Positions 10,850 through 21,614 of a stretch of DNA of 34,508 nucleotides are shown piece after piece (position 1 is the stretch's first letter; each line of letters opens with the position of its first letter). The position numbers and the translations under genes were made by a program. The notes beneath the pieces were generated by a model. The model was not told where the DNA came from. It did not search any database and saw only the letters and a list, made by a program, of their open reading frames with translations. This DNA comes from Penium margaritaceum (lineage: Eukaryota > Streptophyta > Zygnematophyceae > Desmidiales > Peniaceae): positions 1 to 34,508 of the forward strand of contig SZWC01025582.1 in assembly GCA_023375785.1 (NCBI GenBank), given 5' to 3'.

Positions 10850-11381
10850 GTTGCCGCAATTTCTTTTGCATCTTTGAGGGAACACGCCGGACCCTCGTGA
10901 AGGTGGAAGCACAATTGAAGGAAGTAGGAAACAACATCGCAACTACAGCATATACAGCAGTGGTGATCATATCCTACTGAGCTTGGAGATCATCAAGCTA
11001 CGTGGTCAAGAATTTTCCAAGCTCAATGATGGTTAGGAAATTTTGAGATCAAGGCAATATGAGCCCTGGACAGCATTATCTGTCCTATCTTTTTCATCCC
11101 CGAAGTCAATCACTACCAGTTCCCCTGTGAGGTCTCGTATCCACATCCAATCCAAGTGGACAAGGACACGGAATACATTGTCAAGGACATCCTCAAACAT
11201 CCACGCTGCCATAAGAAAAGCGCATATCATGTCAAAGGGCATGGCTACAATGCTTCACACAACACATAGGAGCCCTCGGACGACCCACAAGATGTCGATC
11301 ATTGAATCAATAGCTACAACAGGCGTCATTGACCGACGCCTGCTAATGTTCCGACATGTCGCGACTGAAAGGGGGGAGGAG
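10850..11381 (+). pseudogene. Gypsy-Z: integrase C-terminus with chromodomain (chromovirus remnant)
   Basis: From about 10870 the plus strand reads RRTLVKVEAQLKEVGNN and, after a frame change, KLRGQEFSKLNDG, like the tail of Ty3/gypsy integrase. At 11147-11290 a chromodomain follows: PIQVDKDTEYIVKDILKHP, then HKKSAYHVKGHGYNASHNT, a TAG stop at 11267-11269, and EPSDDPQDV. In chromodomains this position is the second tryptophan of the aromatic cage (TWEP), so the stop fits TGG to TAG; the first cage tryptophan (VKW) reads Gly. Chromodomains direct integration toward methylated-histone chromatin. The upstream body of the element is missing. An LTR of the local family follows directly, as expected for a 3' end. 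Confidence 0.75.
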
Positions 11382-11945
11382 AGTTACAACCTAGATGTAC
11401 ACAATTCCCTAAAACCCATGACTGGGTATGTTTTTTATTACATTTGTGGCCCACTAAAAACTGAACTCAAGACTTTCATACCATTCTGCAAAGGGCAGTT
11501 TGGCTACCTTCCCAGACCTGAGGTGATCCATTTCCAAAGGTTTTGACACATTTGACCGCTTCTAGAAAGGTCAACATAATTCCATTCAATCGTATCGATG
11601 TTGAAATAATTCTTTCAGTTGAATTCTGAATGATTCTGTACTCTTATAGCAATGTGCATCAATGTTCTTGAACACCCTGTATTCCTGGAAGAGTTCCTCG
11701 TAGCGACCACTCACAAAGCAGCATCGTACATGTCGCACAAGTGGATCACCCAAGACCCAACATATGCCTAATGGTGCTTCTCACTATTGTATATATGTGC
11801 TCAACATGCCCGGAACTTGTTAATGATGTACACTTACAATTGAATACGAATTATTTAACTGTCCCAAGTCCTTAGATATTCTTATGCACCACACGTCATC
11901 CCTGTTAACCACCTAGTTCTGCTCAGCATAACACTACCTCAGTTT
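11382..11945 (+). repeat. Gypsy LTR 'a' (3' LTR of gypsy-Z), diverged
   Basis: The same skeleton as the gypsy-A 5' LTR can be followed: TGTACACAATTCCCTAAAA near the start, TTGTGGCCCAC, CATTTCCAAAGGTTTTGAC, AGTGGATCACCCAAGACCC, TGTATATATGTGCTCAACA, and GTTCTGCTCAGCATAACAC at the end. It directly follows the chromodomain frame. It is about as long as the other LTRs here but strongly diverged, so it is older or from another subfamily. Confidence 0.65.
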
Positions 11946-11994
11946 TGACTTTACCATTTTACTTTTGGCATGCAACAGGTTTTGGGGGAAAGGG

Positions 11995-12170
11995 AATCTC
12001 CCACGCTCTGCTAGTGCAGGGCCTGGGAGGACCCCGAACGTCAGTTCGGGGTCCTCCCACTTTCCCTAAATGTTACCAAGGGGGTCTCATATTTTTTTCT
12101 TTTTATGTTCTCAAACCAAAACTTGGGTAGATGGAGAAAATACTAGTGTTCAACAGGGAGATGGAGATAA
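11995..12170 (+). repeat. Dispersed repeat R1, copy 1
   Basis: The segment starting ATCTCCCACGCTCTG is repeated at 28611. Shared words in the same order are CTCCCACGCTCTG, GGGAGGACCCCGAA, ATGTTAC, GGTCTCA and GGGTAGATG. Both copies are in plus orientation beside a gypsy LTR. The repeat has no coding capacity. Copy 1 carries a perfect hairpin at 12024-12059 that copy 2 lacks. Confidence 0.7.
12024..12059. repeat. Perfect 16-bp hairpin in R1 copy 1
   Basis: TGGGAGGACCCCGAAC (12024-12039) and GTTCGGGGTCCTCCCA (12044-12059) are exact complements with loop GTCA. Copy 2 of R1 has the left arm but not the right arm. Confidence 0.92.
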
Positions 12171-12879
12171 TCAAGGTTTGAATGGTAGATGATGGAATGC
12201 TTTGTACTAAGAAAAGGCATGCGATACGCTTCCGTTAACACGTTTCCCACATGCTACCAATCAGCAGCCATCCGCCATGGGCAACACAAGGTTCATGTGT
12301 CCAAATCAACCGGCACAGACTCCAAGTTGACTTTCAAACTGGAGGTGTTGATTGCAGCGCATCCAAATCAATGAATCGATTTCTTCTGCCGGCCGACTTC
12401 TGGCTGTGTTGGCAAGAAACCATGGTCAATGAGTAGTTGAAACGTGTCTCGTCTCTGAAACTACGCCTAGTACTTACCTGTCTCCACTGCGGCAGGCCCT
12501 GGGACATCTCCTACGCTTCACAAGAGGTTCAGAAGGTTTTTGTAAGCCGTTCCTCAGTCTGCGACATAGGGTCATTCTCTTCATTGGGCCCATTGACTGA
12601 TCCTCATGGGTGTCATCCGTCAGGTTTGGGATGGAACATCATGTGATGGGTGATTAGTTTTACGATCTTGGGATGGGTGGGTGGGATGAGCTTTGTTCGC
12701 CATGAGACCAGCCACCACTGTCCCCATGGTGTCCAGTTTGCTATTGAACACAGCAAGGTGAATATGCTGCTTGAGGATTAGTATACTTTAGGTGAGTTAT
12801 TTACGTTCAAATGAATTGACCAGATTCTTGTACGCATTGGCTTCTCAAAAATGGTTCATTGTATGAGCAGTCATTGCCA
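12171..12879. other. Unassigned stretch between R1 and copia-3
   Basis: No frame is convincingly coding. The minus strand from about 12880 down to 12660 could be the decayed continuation of copia-3 toward RNase H, but I cannot match it to family motifs. Nothing else is visible. Confidence 0.3.
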
Positions 12880-13915
<1,036 letters not shown>

Positions 13916-13950
13916 TCCTTATTTGTTTCATTATGTTGTTGAGGTACTTT

Positions 13951-14513
13951 GAGACGCAAACTTCTAGATGTACATGATTCGTTAAACTCTACAAGTGGGT
14001 GTTATTTTTATTACATTTGTGGCCCACCACACGTCGACCTCAAGCATTTTATGCCATTCTGCCGAGGATAGTTTGGCCACCTTCTCCCAGGTGATCCATT
14101 TCCGAAGGTTTTGACACGTTCAACCATTTTCTAGGATGGTTGATTTAATTATTGTAAATGGTATCAATGTTGAGATTATTTTTACTTTCAACTTGTGGAC
14201 GATGCTTTACTTTTATACAACTGCATGTACATGTTCTTGAAACACCCTGACCTCCAGGGAGAGATACTTCAATCGACTACTCAAAATGCAACATCGTACT
14301 CGTTGCTCAAGTGGATCACCAAAGATCCAGCATATGCCTTATTGTACATTTGACTATCGTATATATGTGCTCAATATGCCCGAAACATGTCATTGAACTG
14401 CACTTAATGGTGAATACAAATAATTAAATTGCCCCAAGTCCTTCAATCATCTTTTGTACTATACGTAATGCTTGTGAACCACCCTGTTCTGCTTAGAGTA
14501 ATACTACCTCTGT
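13951..14513 (+). repeat. Gypsy LTR 'b', diverged
   Basis: It shows the LTR skeleton again: TGTACATGATTCGTTAAAC, TTGTGGCCCACCACACG, CATTTCCGAAGGTTTTGAC, CAAGTGGATCACCAAAGATC, GTATATATGTGCTCAAT, ending GTTCTGCTTAGAGTAATAC. It resembles LTR 'a' most. Its second half is part of the duplicated unit (14199 onward). No internal element is attached, so it is a solo or truncated LTR. Confidence 0.6.
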
Positions 14514-14654
14514 TTTGACTTAACCATTTTACTTTTGGCATGTACAGTTATGTCCCTGACGCATACGAGTCCCTAAACCTCACAATTAGGCATTTTTGTT
14601 CTTACACTCATGGCCCATCACGCAACGACTTCAGGATGTTTACGCTGTTCGGAC

Positions 14655-15440
14655 GGAGATTGAGTTAATCGACCCAAAATCGTGCACTCGTAGATCAGTG
14701 CACAATTTTGGGTCGGAAGTCCGACTTCGGGGGGCGAAATCAGACTTCGCCCGGCTCTGCGACGTCGCAGGCGGAGCTTCGCCAGCGAAGTCGTCAAACA
14801 GTCACAAACCCCTTGAGCGAGGGGTTTGTGACTGTTCGAGGGGGGTTTGCGGGTAGGTTTGGATGGGGGGTCCGAGACTCCCCCTGCGATGGAAGGGAAT
14901 TTGCTGGGCCCCGCTACCGCGGGGCCCAGCAGATGCCCGCGCAAAAATTAGACCCTAAATCCCCGAATGTAATTCGGGGATGGGTTTGTTCGACGTTTGG
15001 GTTTCAAACTAGGGGTTGAAAGTGTATTTGCGTGGTGGGAAAAAAAATGAAAAGGGTGTTTTCGCTCGATCGCGATCGAGCGACGACCCCCTTTTTTTTG
15101 CGTCAGACATGAAAACCCTATCGTACGATGTAGGGTTTTGTGTTTTGCACGGGCGAAGCCCGCGCAAAACACAGAAAACCCTAAATCGTACGATAGGGTT
15201 TGCATGTCTGACGCAAAAAAAAAGGCGTCATCGCTCGATCGCGACCTCGCGATCGAGCGACGACCACTGTTCTGACATCGGCGAAGCCGATGTCAGAACG
15301 ATCGGACTTCGCCCTCGATTTCGGTGAAAGAGGGGTCTTCGCTGAAATCGAGGGCGAAGTCGGAAAGAAACTTCCGACGCGGCTTTTTTGGCCGATGCAC
15401 TCGAACTCGAGTGCATGTTTTTAAGTCAATTAATCCTAAA
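14655..15440. mobile_element. Hairpin-rich insertion element with 9-bp target duplication
   Basis: The flanks TGTTCGGAC (14646-14654) and TGTTCAGAC (15441-15449) form an imperfect 9-bp target duplication. The empty site in LTR 'd' reads TGTTTGGAA (16458-16466). The ends are inverted but diverged: from 14658 and, complemented, from 15436 both read GATT..., AAAA..., TGCACTCG, a small hairpin, GTCGGAAGT, CCGACTTCG over about 95 bp. Inside lie, in order, hairpins or palindromes at 14671-14714, 14757-14770, 14797-14836, 14902-14931, 14959-14981, 15062-15083, 15090-15225, 15231-15260, 15269-15299, 15305-15361, 15359-15378 and 15395-15416; most are perfect. No protein is supported. The 9-bp duplication and long inverted ends suggest a non-autonomous Mutator-like or foldback element, but the family is not identified. 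Confidence 0.85.
15090..15225. repeat. Central ~65-bp-arm hairpin of the insertion element
   Basis: The left arm starts CCTTTTTTTTGCGTCAGACA (15090) and the right arm ends GACGCAAAAAAAAAGG (15225). Both contain CCCTATCGTACGAT and GTGTTTTGC or their complements. Only a few mismatches and small bulges interrupt the pairing, and the tip is CGGGC-GAA-GCCCG. It is flanked by two palindromes built on TCGCTCGATCGCG (15062-15083, 15231-15260). Confidence 0.92.
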
Positions 15441-15915
15441 TGTTCAGACGAGGGAATTTTGGCCAACTACCCCAACCTCTGGTATTCCATTCCAGACGTT
15501 TCTGACAACTTCGACCACTTCCAAGAACGGTCCACACAATTGTCACAAATCATATCCATGTTTCGATATCGTTCATTCGACTTCTTCACAACGCTCTACT
15601 TTTATCATGAAGCGTCACGATATTCTCGAGGCCTCCCAAATTCTTGTCGGATTTTCCTCAATCCACCACTCACACTACGACTTTGCAATGCTCGGCTTGA
15701 GCGCCAAAGACCCATCATATGCCCCATTCCCATTGTTTTCATTATGTATATATAAATATAAATATATATATATACATGCTCGACACACTCGGCATTTGTC
15801 ATCAAGGTACACTTACTGCTTCATACAAATTATCCATTTTTCCCAAACACCCAAATCGTCTTTTGTCCTGCACCTAATCTCTGTGAACCACTTGCGTTCC
15901 ACACGTCGTACCACA

Positions 15916-15927
15916 TGGTACTAAAGC
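15916..15927 (+). other. Primer-binding site after LTR 'c' (initiator tRNA-Met type)
   Basis: TGGTACTAAAGC resembles the plant-type initiator-Met primer site and matches the gypsy-A site (TGGTATCAAAGC) except for two swapped bases. About 80 bp of gypsy leader follow before the duplication junction near 16009. Confidence 0.65.
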
Positions 15928-16352
15928 TCAGCGGCACTAAAGAGGCAACCAACACATTAACTACCCCGGGACAACCTTGCACAAGTCATTGGCCCATCTC
16001 CTCCGTTCAGACAATACTTTACTTTCATACAACTGCATGTACATGTTCTTGAAACCCCCAGACCTCCAGGGAGAGTTCCTTCAAGGGACTACTCAAAATG
16101 CAACATCGTACTCGTGGCTCAAGTGGATCACCAAAGATCCAGCATATGCTTTATTGTGTTCTTTACTTTTGTATATATGTGCTCAACATGCCCGAAACAT
16201 TTCATCGATGTACACTTAATGGTGAATACAAATAATTAAATTGCCCCAAGTCCTTGAATCATCTTTTGTACTATACGTAATGCTTGTGAACCACTTTGTT
16301 CTGCTTAGAGTAATACTACCACTGTTTTGACTTAACCATTTTACTTTTGGCA

Positions 16353-16930
16353 TGTACAGTTATGTCCCTGACGCACACAAGTCCCTAAAACTCACAAGTA
16401 GGAATTTGTGTTCTTACATTCATGGCCCATCACACGACGACTTCAGGATTTTTACGTTGTTTGGAAAACGGAAATTTTGGCCAAATACACCGACCTCTGG
16501 TATTCCATTCCAGAAGTTTCTGACAACTTCGACCACTTTCAAGAACGGTCCACACAATTGTCGTGAACCATATCGATTTTTTGATATTGTTTGGTCGACT
16601 TCTTCACAACACTCTACTTTTATCATGAAGCGTCACGATATTCTTGAAGCTTCCCAAATTCTTGGCAGAGTTTCCTCAATCCGCCACTAACACTACAACT
16701 TTGCACGCGTTGCTCGGCTCGAGCGCCAAAGACCCAACATATGCTCCATTCCAATTCTTGTCATTGTATATATGTACTCCACACACTCGGTATCTGTCAT
16801 CGAGGTATGCTCACTCCTTCATACAAAGTATCCATTTTTCCCAAACACCCACAAAAGACGATTTTCCCCAAATCGTCTTTTGTCCTGCACCTCACCTCTG
16901 TGAACCACTTGTGTTCTACACATCATAACA
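16353..16930 (+). repeat. Gypsy LTR 'd' = 5' LTR of gypsy-A
   Basis: The LTR begins TGTACAGTTATGTCCCTGAC and ends CATCATAACA, followed at 16933 by a clear primer site. It is about 578 bp long. Compared with the downstream LTR at 21615 the order of motifs is kept but similarity is low, so these are not the two ends of one young insertion. Confidence 0.8.
16851..16883. repeat. Perfect 14-bp hairpin unique to LTR 'd'
   Basis: ACAAAAGACGATTT (16851-16864) and AAATCGTCTTTTGT (16870-16883) are exact complements with loop TCCCC. In LTR 'c' the right arm is present but the left arm and loop (19 nt) are absent. Confidence 0.92.
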
Positions 16931-16932
16931 CA

Positions 16933-16944
16933 TGGTATCAAAGC
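16933..16944 (+). other. Primer-binding site of gypsy-A (initiator tRNA-Met)
   Basis: TGGTATCAAAGC is one base from the common plant form TGGTATCAGAGC, complementary to the 3' end of initiator tRNA-Met. It starts two bases after the LTR end (ACA at 16930). Confidence 0.85.
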
Positions 16945-18328
16945 TCAGCGGCACTAAAAAGGCAACCAACGCATTAACTACCTGGCGACAACCTTGCACA
17001 AGTCATTGGCCCATCTCCTCCGTTCAGAAGATTGCAGACTTTGCAACGAAAACGGTAAACAGAACAAGCATAGGCCACGACGATCAGCAGTTCATGGGAA
17101 GTACTCCGGCGATGGCGGATCAACAACAAATGAACAATGAAGCTCTCCAGGCAAACCAGGAGGCAATGAGAACCTTTGGCAAATGGTGCAACACCGACGA
17201 ACCCGACAGCCAATCCGGGGATGGACCCCTCGGGCTCGGAAAAACCTTTGCCTCTATCGCAGCCTGTTGGGTCGACACCTGGCACGATGTGAGGCACCGA
17301 CTGACAAGCGCAAATCAACAAATACATGTACCAAACGTTGTCAGGAATTGAGAGCCTCAACACCCATGTGCTCCAGCAGCTCAATGCAGCGATGGAGGAG
17401 TTTTGAGTTTCTCGTGCACATGAAGTAGTACCCACTGAGAGAGAACTCCAACTCTCGAGTGAACCCCAGATTCGACCAGAACTCCCTAGGCCATTCGATC
17501 CCACAAATTGCAAGGGACCGATGGTCAGGATATGGCTGACGAGTTTGGAGGTGCACTTCATCGTTGTAGGGGTCAACAACAAGAAAAATGAAATTGATCT
17601 CGTGGCCTTGCTTTTACGTGGCATGCCTTTGAGTTGGTGGTCTGATCTAAAGGTCATCCAACGGCAGCAGGAGACTTGCGGAGCTGCATCAACAGCTCTC
17701 ACAACCGCAATCACATCGTCGACCACAGGCATACTACCTGTTGTGCACATCATTCCGACATGGCGCAACTCTCTCATGCCACCGGAGAAGTGGAGCAACT
17801 TTGCACGCACTACATTCGTCCGCTTTGAACAGCACAATGAAAAGTATTATGTACGTTACAGACTCCAACATCTGCATCAGTAGTTTAGCATGATAGGGTA
17901 CACTCGGTGTTTTTTTCAAAATCATTGACAGCGGTGACCTCGCCCCCAAATAACTGTGTTTTTACCACCACAACAGCCTCGAGCAAGATATTCGTTGAGC
18001 AATCGCCATACTCAGTATCCAAGATAATATTCAACGAATGACCGCAGCGGCGGATCGCATCGACAGCGCCGACTACAATGCTCGAATGCAGGAATCCAAA
18101 CGGCTCCTGATCCCAAAACCACCCTCCATATCCTGGCATAGGGAAGTCGTAGTCGGCAGAAACCTCATCTCTGATGGAAATTGATGCCGTCAACCAGCAC
18201 GGTCGACGGCTTTGCAGGATCAGGGTCATATCTCGCGCAGCTGTTGAAAACGGCAATAGCAAACCAAAAAGAGGAGGAAGTCATAGAAAGATACTAAGGA
18301 TTTGGGAACCGCCAAAAGAAAGGAGTAG
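16945..18328 (+). pseudogene. Gypsy-A gag (degraded)
   Basis: Gag starts at ATG 17112 (MADQQQMNNEALQ). After a frame change it continues ESLNTHVLQQLNAAMEEF (about 17350-17405), then RPFDPTNCKGPMVRIWLTSL and LLLRGMPLSWWSDLKVIQRQ (17480-17660), the capsid region conserved in gypsy-B and gypsy-C. After 17883 the frame is broken. The zinc knuckle, intact in gypsy-C, is eroded here (about 18210-18250): only CRIRVISRA-like remains can be read. Gag would form the particle that packages element RNA. It cannot be functional with these breaks. Confidence 0.85.
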
Positions 18329-21300
18329 GTGGAGGCTCCTATTCGGTCGAAAGAATCTGCGTCGACCGATTCCCCATCTGGACGGCTCACATTGCCACAG
18401 ATGAGGGTTCCTCATATCAAAACATTCAGTGAGGGGTACGAGGACGACCAAGTATCGATAGTGCTACTAGTGCAACCGAGAGGTTGTAGACGTTGCACAA
18501 CGGTTCAACCAATACTAGATGGAGGATCTTCTCACAGTTTTTTCATCAACGACATGGTTCAGAAGCTGGGTTTGCAGACCAAACCGGCAGTGTTTGAAGG
18601 AAAAACCATCGACGGACGACTACAGAGCCGTTGACTTCGCAAACCACTCTGACTGCAAATCAGAGATCTACACGACATAATAGTCTGAAAGAGTTTCCCA
18701 ATGAGTAACCATAAAATCATCCTCGAGTGAGATGTCTTGTATGGACACTATCTGCAGGTCGACTGGAGCAGCGAAGGCATCTATGTCAGCATTAATGGCA
18801 GAAAACGACACTTGCCTCTGGAAAAGTGACCCACAACGCAGTGGCCGTTACGGGAAGCAGTAGAGGTGGATGGAGTCGAGGAAGTTCTGATAGCCACAAA
18901 ATGCCAACCGATATCTCTAGACGTGGCCAAGAGATATCTAAACCACTGAGCTCAAGCGTGGCTAGTCCACGTGGAAGGAGGGGAATCAAATGAAATCGCA
19001 GCTATTGAAGTGACACCAACAACATCAAATCCTGATAAGTTCACAGTAGTACCACAATAGTTTGCGGAGCTCCTCGAAGAATTTGAAGGGATTTCTCCCA
19101 ACAAACTATCTCGAGAATCAGAACCGCAATGCAATAATGATCATCAGATAGACCTGAAGCCGGGTAGTACATCGACAGTGAAGGGGACCTATCACATGAG
19201 GGATCATGAGCTGACTGAGCTTAAGAAGTAGTTGGATGAGCTCTTGGGATAGGGTTTCATTCAACCCTCTACGTCACCCTACGCGGAATCGGTGCTTTCT
19301 GTCAAAAGGCAAACATAAGGGATGTGGATGTACATGGACTACCAAGCATTGAACGGCATCAGCATCAAGAACCGCTATCCCCACCCGCGAGTAGATGGAC
19401 TTTTTAACCAAGTCCATGAGACCAGAATTTTCAACAAAATCAACTTATGCAGTGGTTATCACCAGATACGGGCACTTGGAGTTCATGGTCATGCTGTTTG
19501 GACTCATGAACGTCCTTGTAACAATTATGGCGGGGATGAACAATATGTTTTTCCCGTACCTCAATGACTTTATCGTTGTGTATCTGGACGACATTCTTAT
19601 GTACAGCCGCAACCCAGAAGAGCAAAATGGACATAGGGTTTTTGGGCCCCCAAAAGATATCAAAGTGTGACTTCGGTCACCGCTCGATCACGTTTTTGGG
19701 CCACATCATCGGCAACGGACAGATCACTATGGACCCAAAAAAGGTGGAGGCAGTCGCTGATACGCCGACGTCCACAAATGTTTGGGAAATCTAGGTGTAT
19801 TTTGGCTTCTGTAACTACTATTGTCGATTGGTGAAGGACTATACTTGGGTGTCAGTGGCTCTCTTCGATCTTACCTGGAAAACCACTAAATGGAATTGGG
19901 AGGATATCAAACAAGAAGCATTTATATCTTTGAGGAATGCTCTGACCTTGGTGCCAGCCTTACGATTGGCGGACCCAATGGTGGACTACATCATAGCCAC
20001 TGATGCATCTGATCGAGCAATCGGAGCGATTCCCTTCCAAGATAACGGCGATGCAGAACAACCGGTCACGTAAATGTCAAGATAGCTATGTGAGCCAGAA
20101 CTGAACTTCGCAGTCTCGTGAAGGAAATTATTGCAGTTGTGCATTCGTTCAGAATATGGTGATGCTATTTGGAATACCAGTGATGCATCGTCTGCACCAA
20201 TCATCTTCCCCTGAAATATCTCAAGACCTCGCCAAGTCTAAGGCATCAAAAAACTTGATGGATGCATTTCTTTGAGTCAAACTTCGACTACGCCATCAAG
20301 TAATGGCCTAGAAAAACAAATCCGACGGATTCTCCAAGTTGACTCCGAGATCTATTGGCCGAGATGATTACGTTTCTTGTTGAACGAGACCCGTACCTCA
20401 CAAGGTTATTCACGAAGGGTTGTGAGGAGATTGGCGAATACAAAAAAAACCCAAAAATTGGTTTGACGACCCCTATTAGTGACAGCAATTAGCACTCACT
20501 ACGTCATTGTTCCTCCAAACGAGGAACTACAATAGATGCTATTGGATGCGTGCCACGAGACTGGTTCAGGTGGACACTTCAGCGAGGATAAGACGCTCAA
20601 AAAGCTGGCAAAACAGTACTGGTGGGCCAAGATGCAGACTGGCGTAGCGGCAATCTGTAGGTCATGCAACACCTGTGAGAGCTATAAATCTTGTCGCATG
20701 TGCCCACCTGGCCTACTTCAACCCCTACCCGTTCCGACATAATTTTGGGCTGACATCTGCATGGATTTCGTGATGGGGCTGTGCGCCACTTCCTCAGGGG
20801 TAAGACACCATCCTCGTCGTGGTGGACATATTTTGTACAATATCACACTTCATCCCAACAACGACTTCCATCACCATAGAAGGAACAGCGCCGCTGTTTC
20901 TAAATCAGACCGTGCGGCTACGCGGAGTGCCGTGTACCATCATGAGCAATACAGACTGCCGCTTCACCAGTCACTTTTTGCGCAAACAGAGGACACGCTA
21001 CGGCAGTCGAATCCAGCTATGTATAGTGGTCCATCCCCACACTGACGCACAAACCAAGCAAACCAAAAATGCGCTCGAACAACTTCTCTCAACTTTATGC
21101 GAGCCACATGGAACACATTGGGAAGCAAAACTGTCGACCACCGAACTCATATACAACTTCACCACTTCCACCGCATCTAGTGAAACACTTTCTGAGGTGG
21201 TGTACGGAAAACTTCCCACCACACCAGCTAGTTTGTAGAGTCAGTGTTGCATTCTCACAATTGACATTCACCGCTGGGACCAGGCAAGCATCTGGGAGGA

Positions 21301-21571
21301 AACACAACAAACCCTTGTGAAAATGCAAAAAGCTATGAAGTGGGCAGCCAACCGACATCGCGACCATAATGTGTTCAGTGCTGGCGATTGCATCCTCCTC
21401 AGCTACGCAAATATCAAACCCCAAGGACAAGATTCCGCGAAGCTCAAACCCCAATGGTTGGACCCATTTGAGATCAAGCAAATGCAAACTCCAGTCATCG
21501 CTCGACTTTGTGTTCATGACAGTATGGTGATCTACCATGTCATCCACATCAGCAAGATTAATCACTTTTGA
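18329..21571 (+). pseudogene. Gypsy-A pol: protease, RT, RNase H, integrase (degraded)
   Basis: The protease contains LDGGSSHSFFINDMV (about 18517). RT runs about 19140-19780, with GFIQPSTSPYAESVLSVK, KNRYPHPRVDGLFNQV, CSGYHQIR and YLDD at 19581-19592. Between CSGYHQIR and EFMVMLFGL roughly 45-50 bp present in gypsy-B are missing. RNase H (19795-20200) contains TDASDRAIGA and LCEPELNFA. The integrase zinc domain (20536-20690) has HETGSGGH and CRSCNTC. The integrase core has lost two catalytic residues: SNTD (Asn codon 20948-20950) and QTK (Lys codon 21056-21058) stand at D,35,E spacing where Asp and Glu belong. The C-terminal frame ends HISKINHF at 21571. No chromodomain follows. Several stops (for example after ELKK) confirm it is dead. 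Confidence 0.92.
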
Positions 21572-21614
21572 GACCTTAGTCTGAACTTCCCCAGCAGTGA
21601 TGTGGCACCTCCAT

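Larger units (their letters stand above)
14541..15913 (+). repeat. Gypsy LTR 'c', interrupted by the hairpin element
   Basis: The LTR reads TGTACAGTTATGTCCCTGAC at its start, is interrupted at 14655-15440, and resumes with GGAATTTTGGCCAACTACCC. It ends near 15913, just before a primer site. It is closely similar to LTR 'd' (16353-16930), as expected for the two copies of the tandem duplication. Confidence 0.8.
14199..16009 (+). repeat. Tandem duplication unit 1 (filled with the hairpin element)
   Basis: The unit holds the second half of LTR 'b', LTR 'c', a primer site and about 80 bp of gypsy leader, ending CTCCTCCGTTCAG. The next unit repeats the same order. Unit 1 is 1811 bp. Subtracting the 786-bp insertion and its 9-bp target duplication leaves 1016 bp, against 1018 bp for unit 2. 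Confidence 0.85.
16010..17027 (+). repeat. Tandem duplication unit 2 (empty site)
   Basis: It starts GACAATACTTTACTTTCATA, matching GACGATGCTTTACTTTTATA at 14199, and runs through LTR 'd', the primer site and the leader to CTCCTCCGTTCAG, after which gypsy-A continues uninterrupted. It lacks the 786-bp element. It carries a 19-nt addition at 16851 that unit 1 lacks. Confidence 0.85.

Noticed and set aside
15110..15200. Telomere-like CCCTAAA words in the hairpin element
   Set aside because: Single CCCTAAA words occur within hairpin arms, not in tandem, so there is no telomeric array.
14596..15416. Several 80-110-codon frames on both strands inside the hairpin element
   Set aside because: Overlapping frames on both strands mirror one another because the DNA is palindromic. 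No known domain or codon signature is present.
14671..15416. CRISPR array or bacterial terminators suggested by serial hairpins
   Set aside because: The stems are all different, there are no constant repeats with spacers, and the context is eukaryotic retrotransposons.
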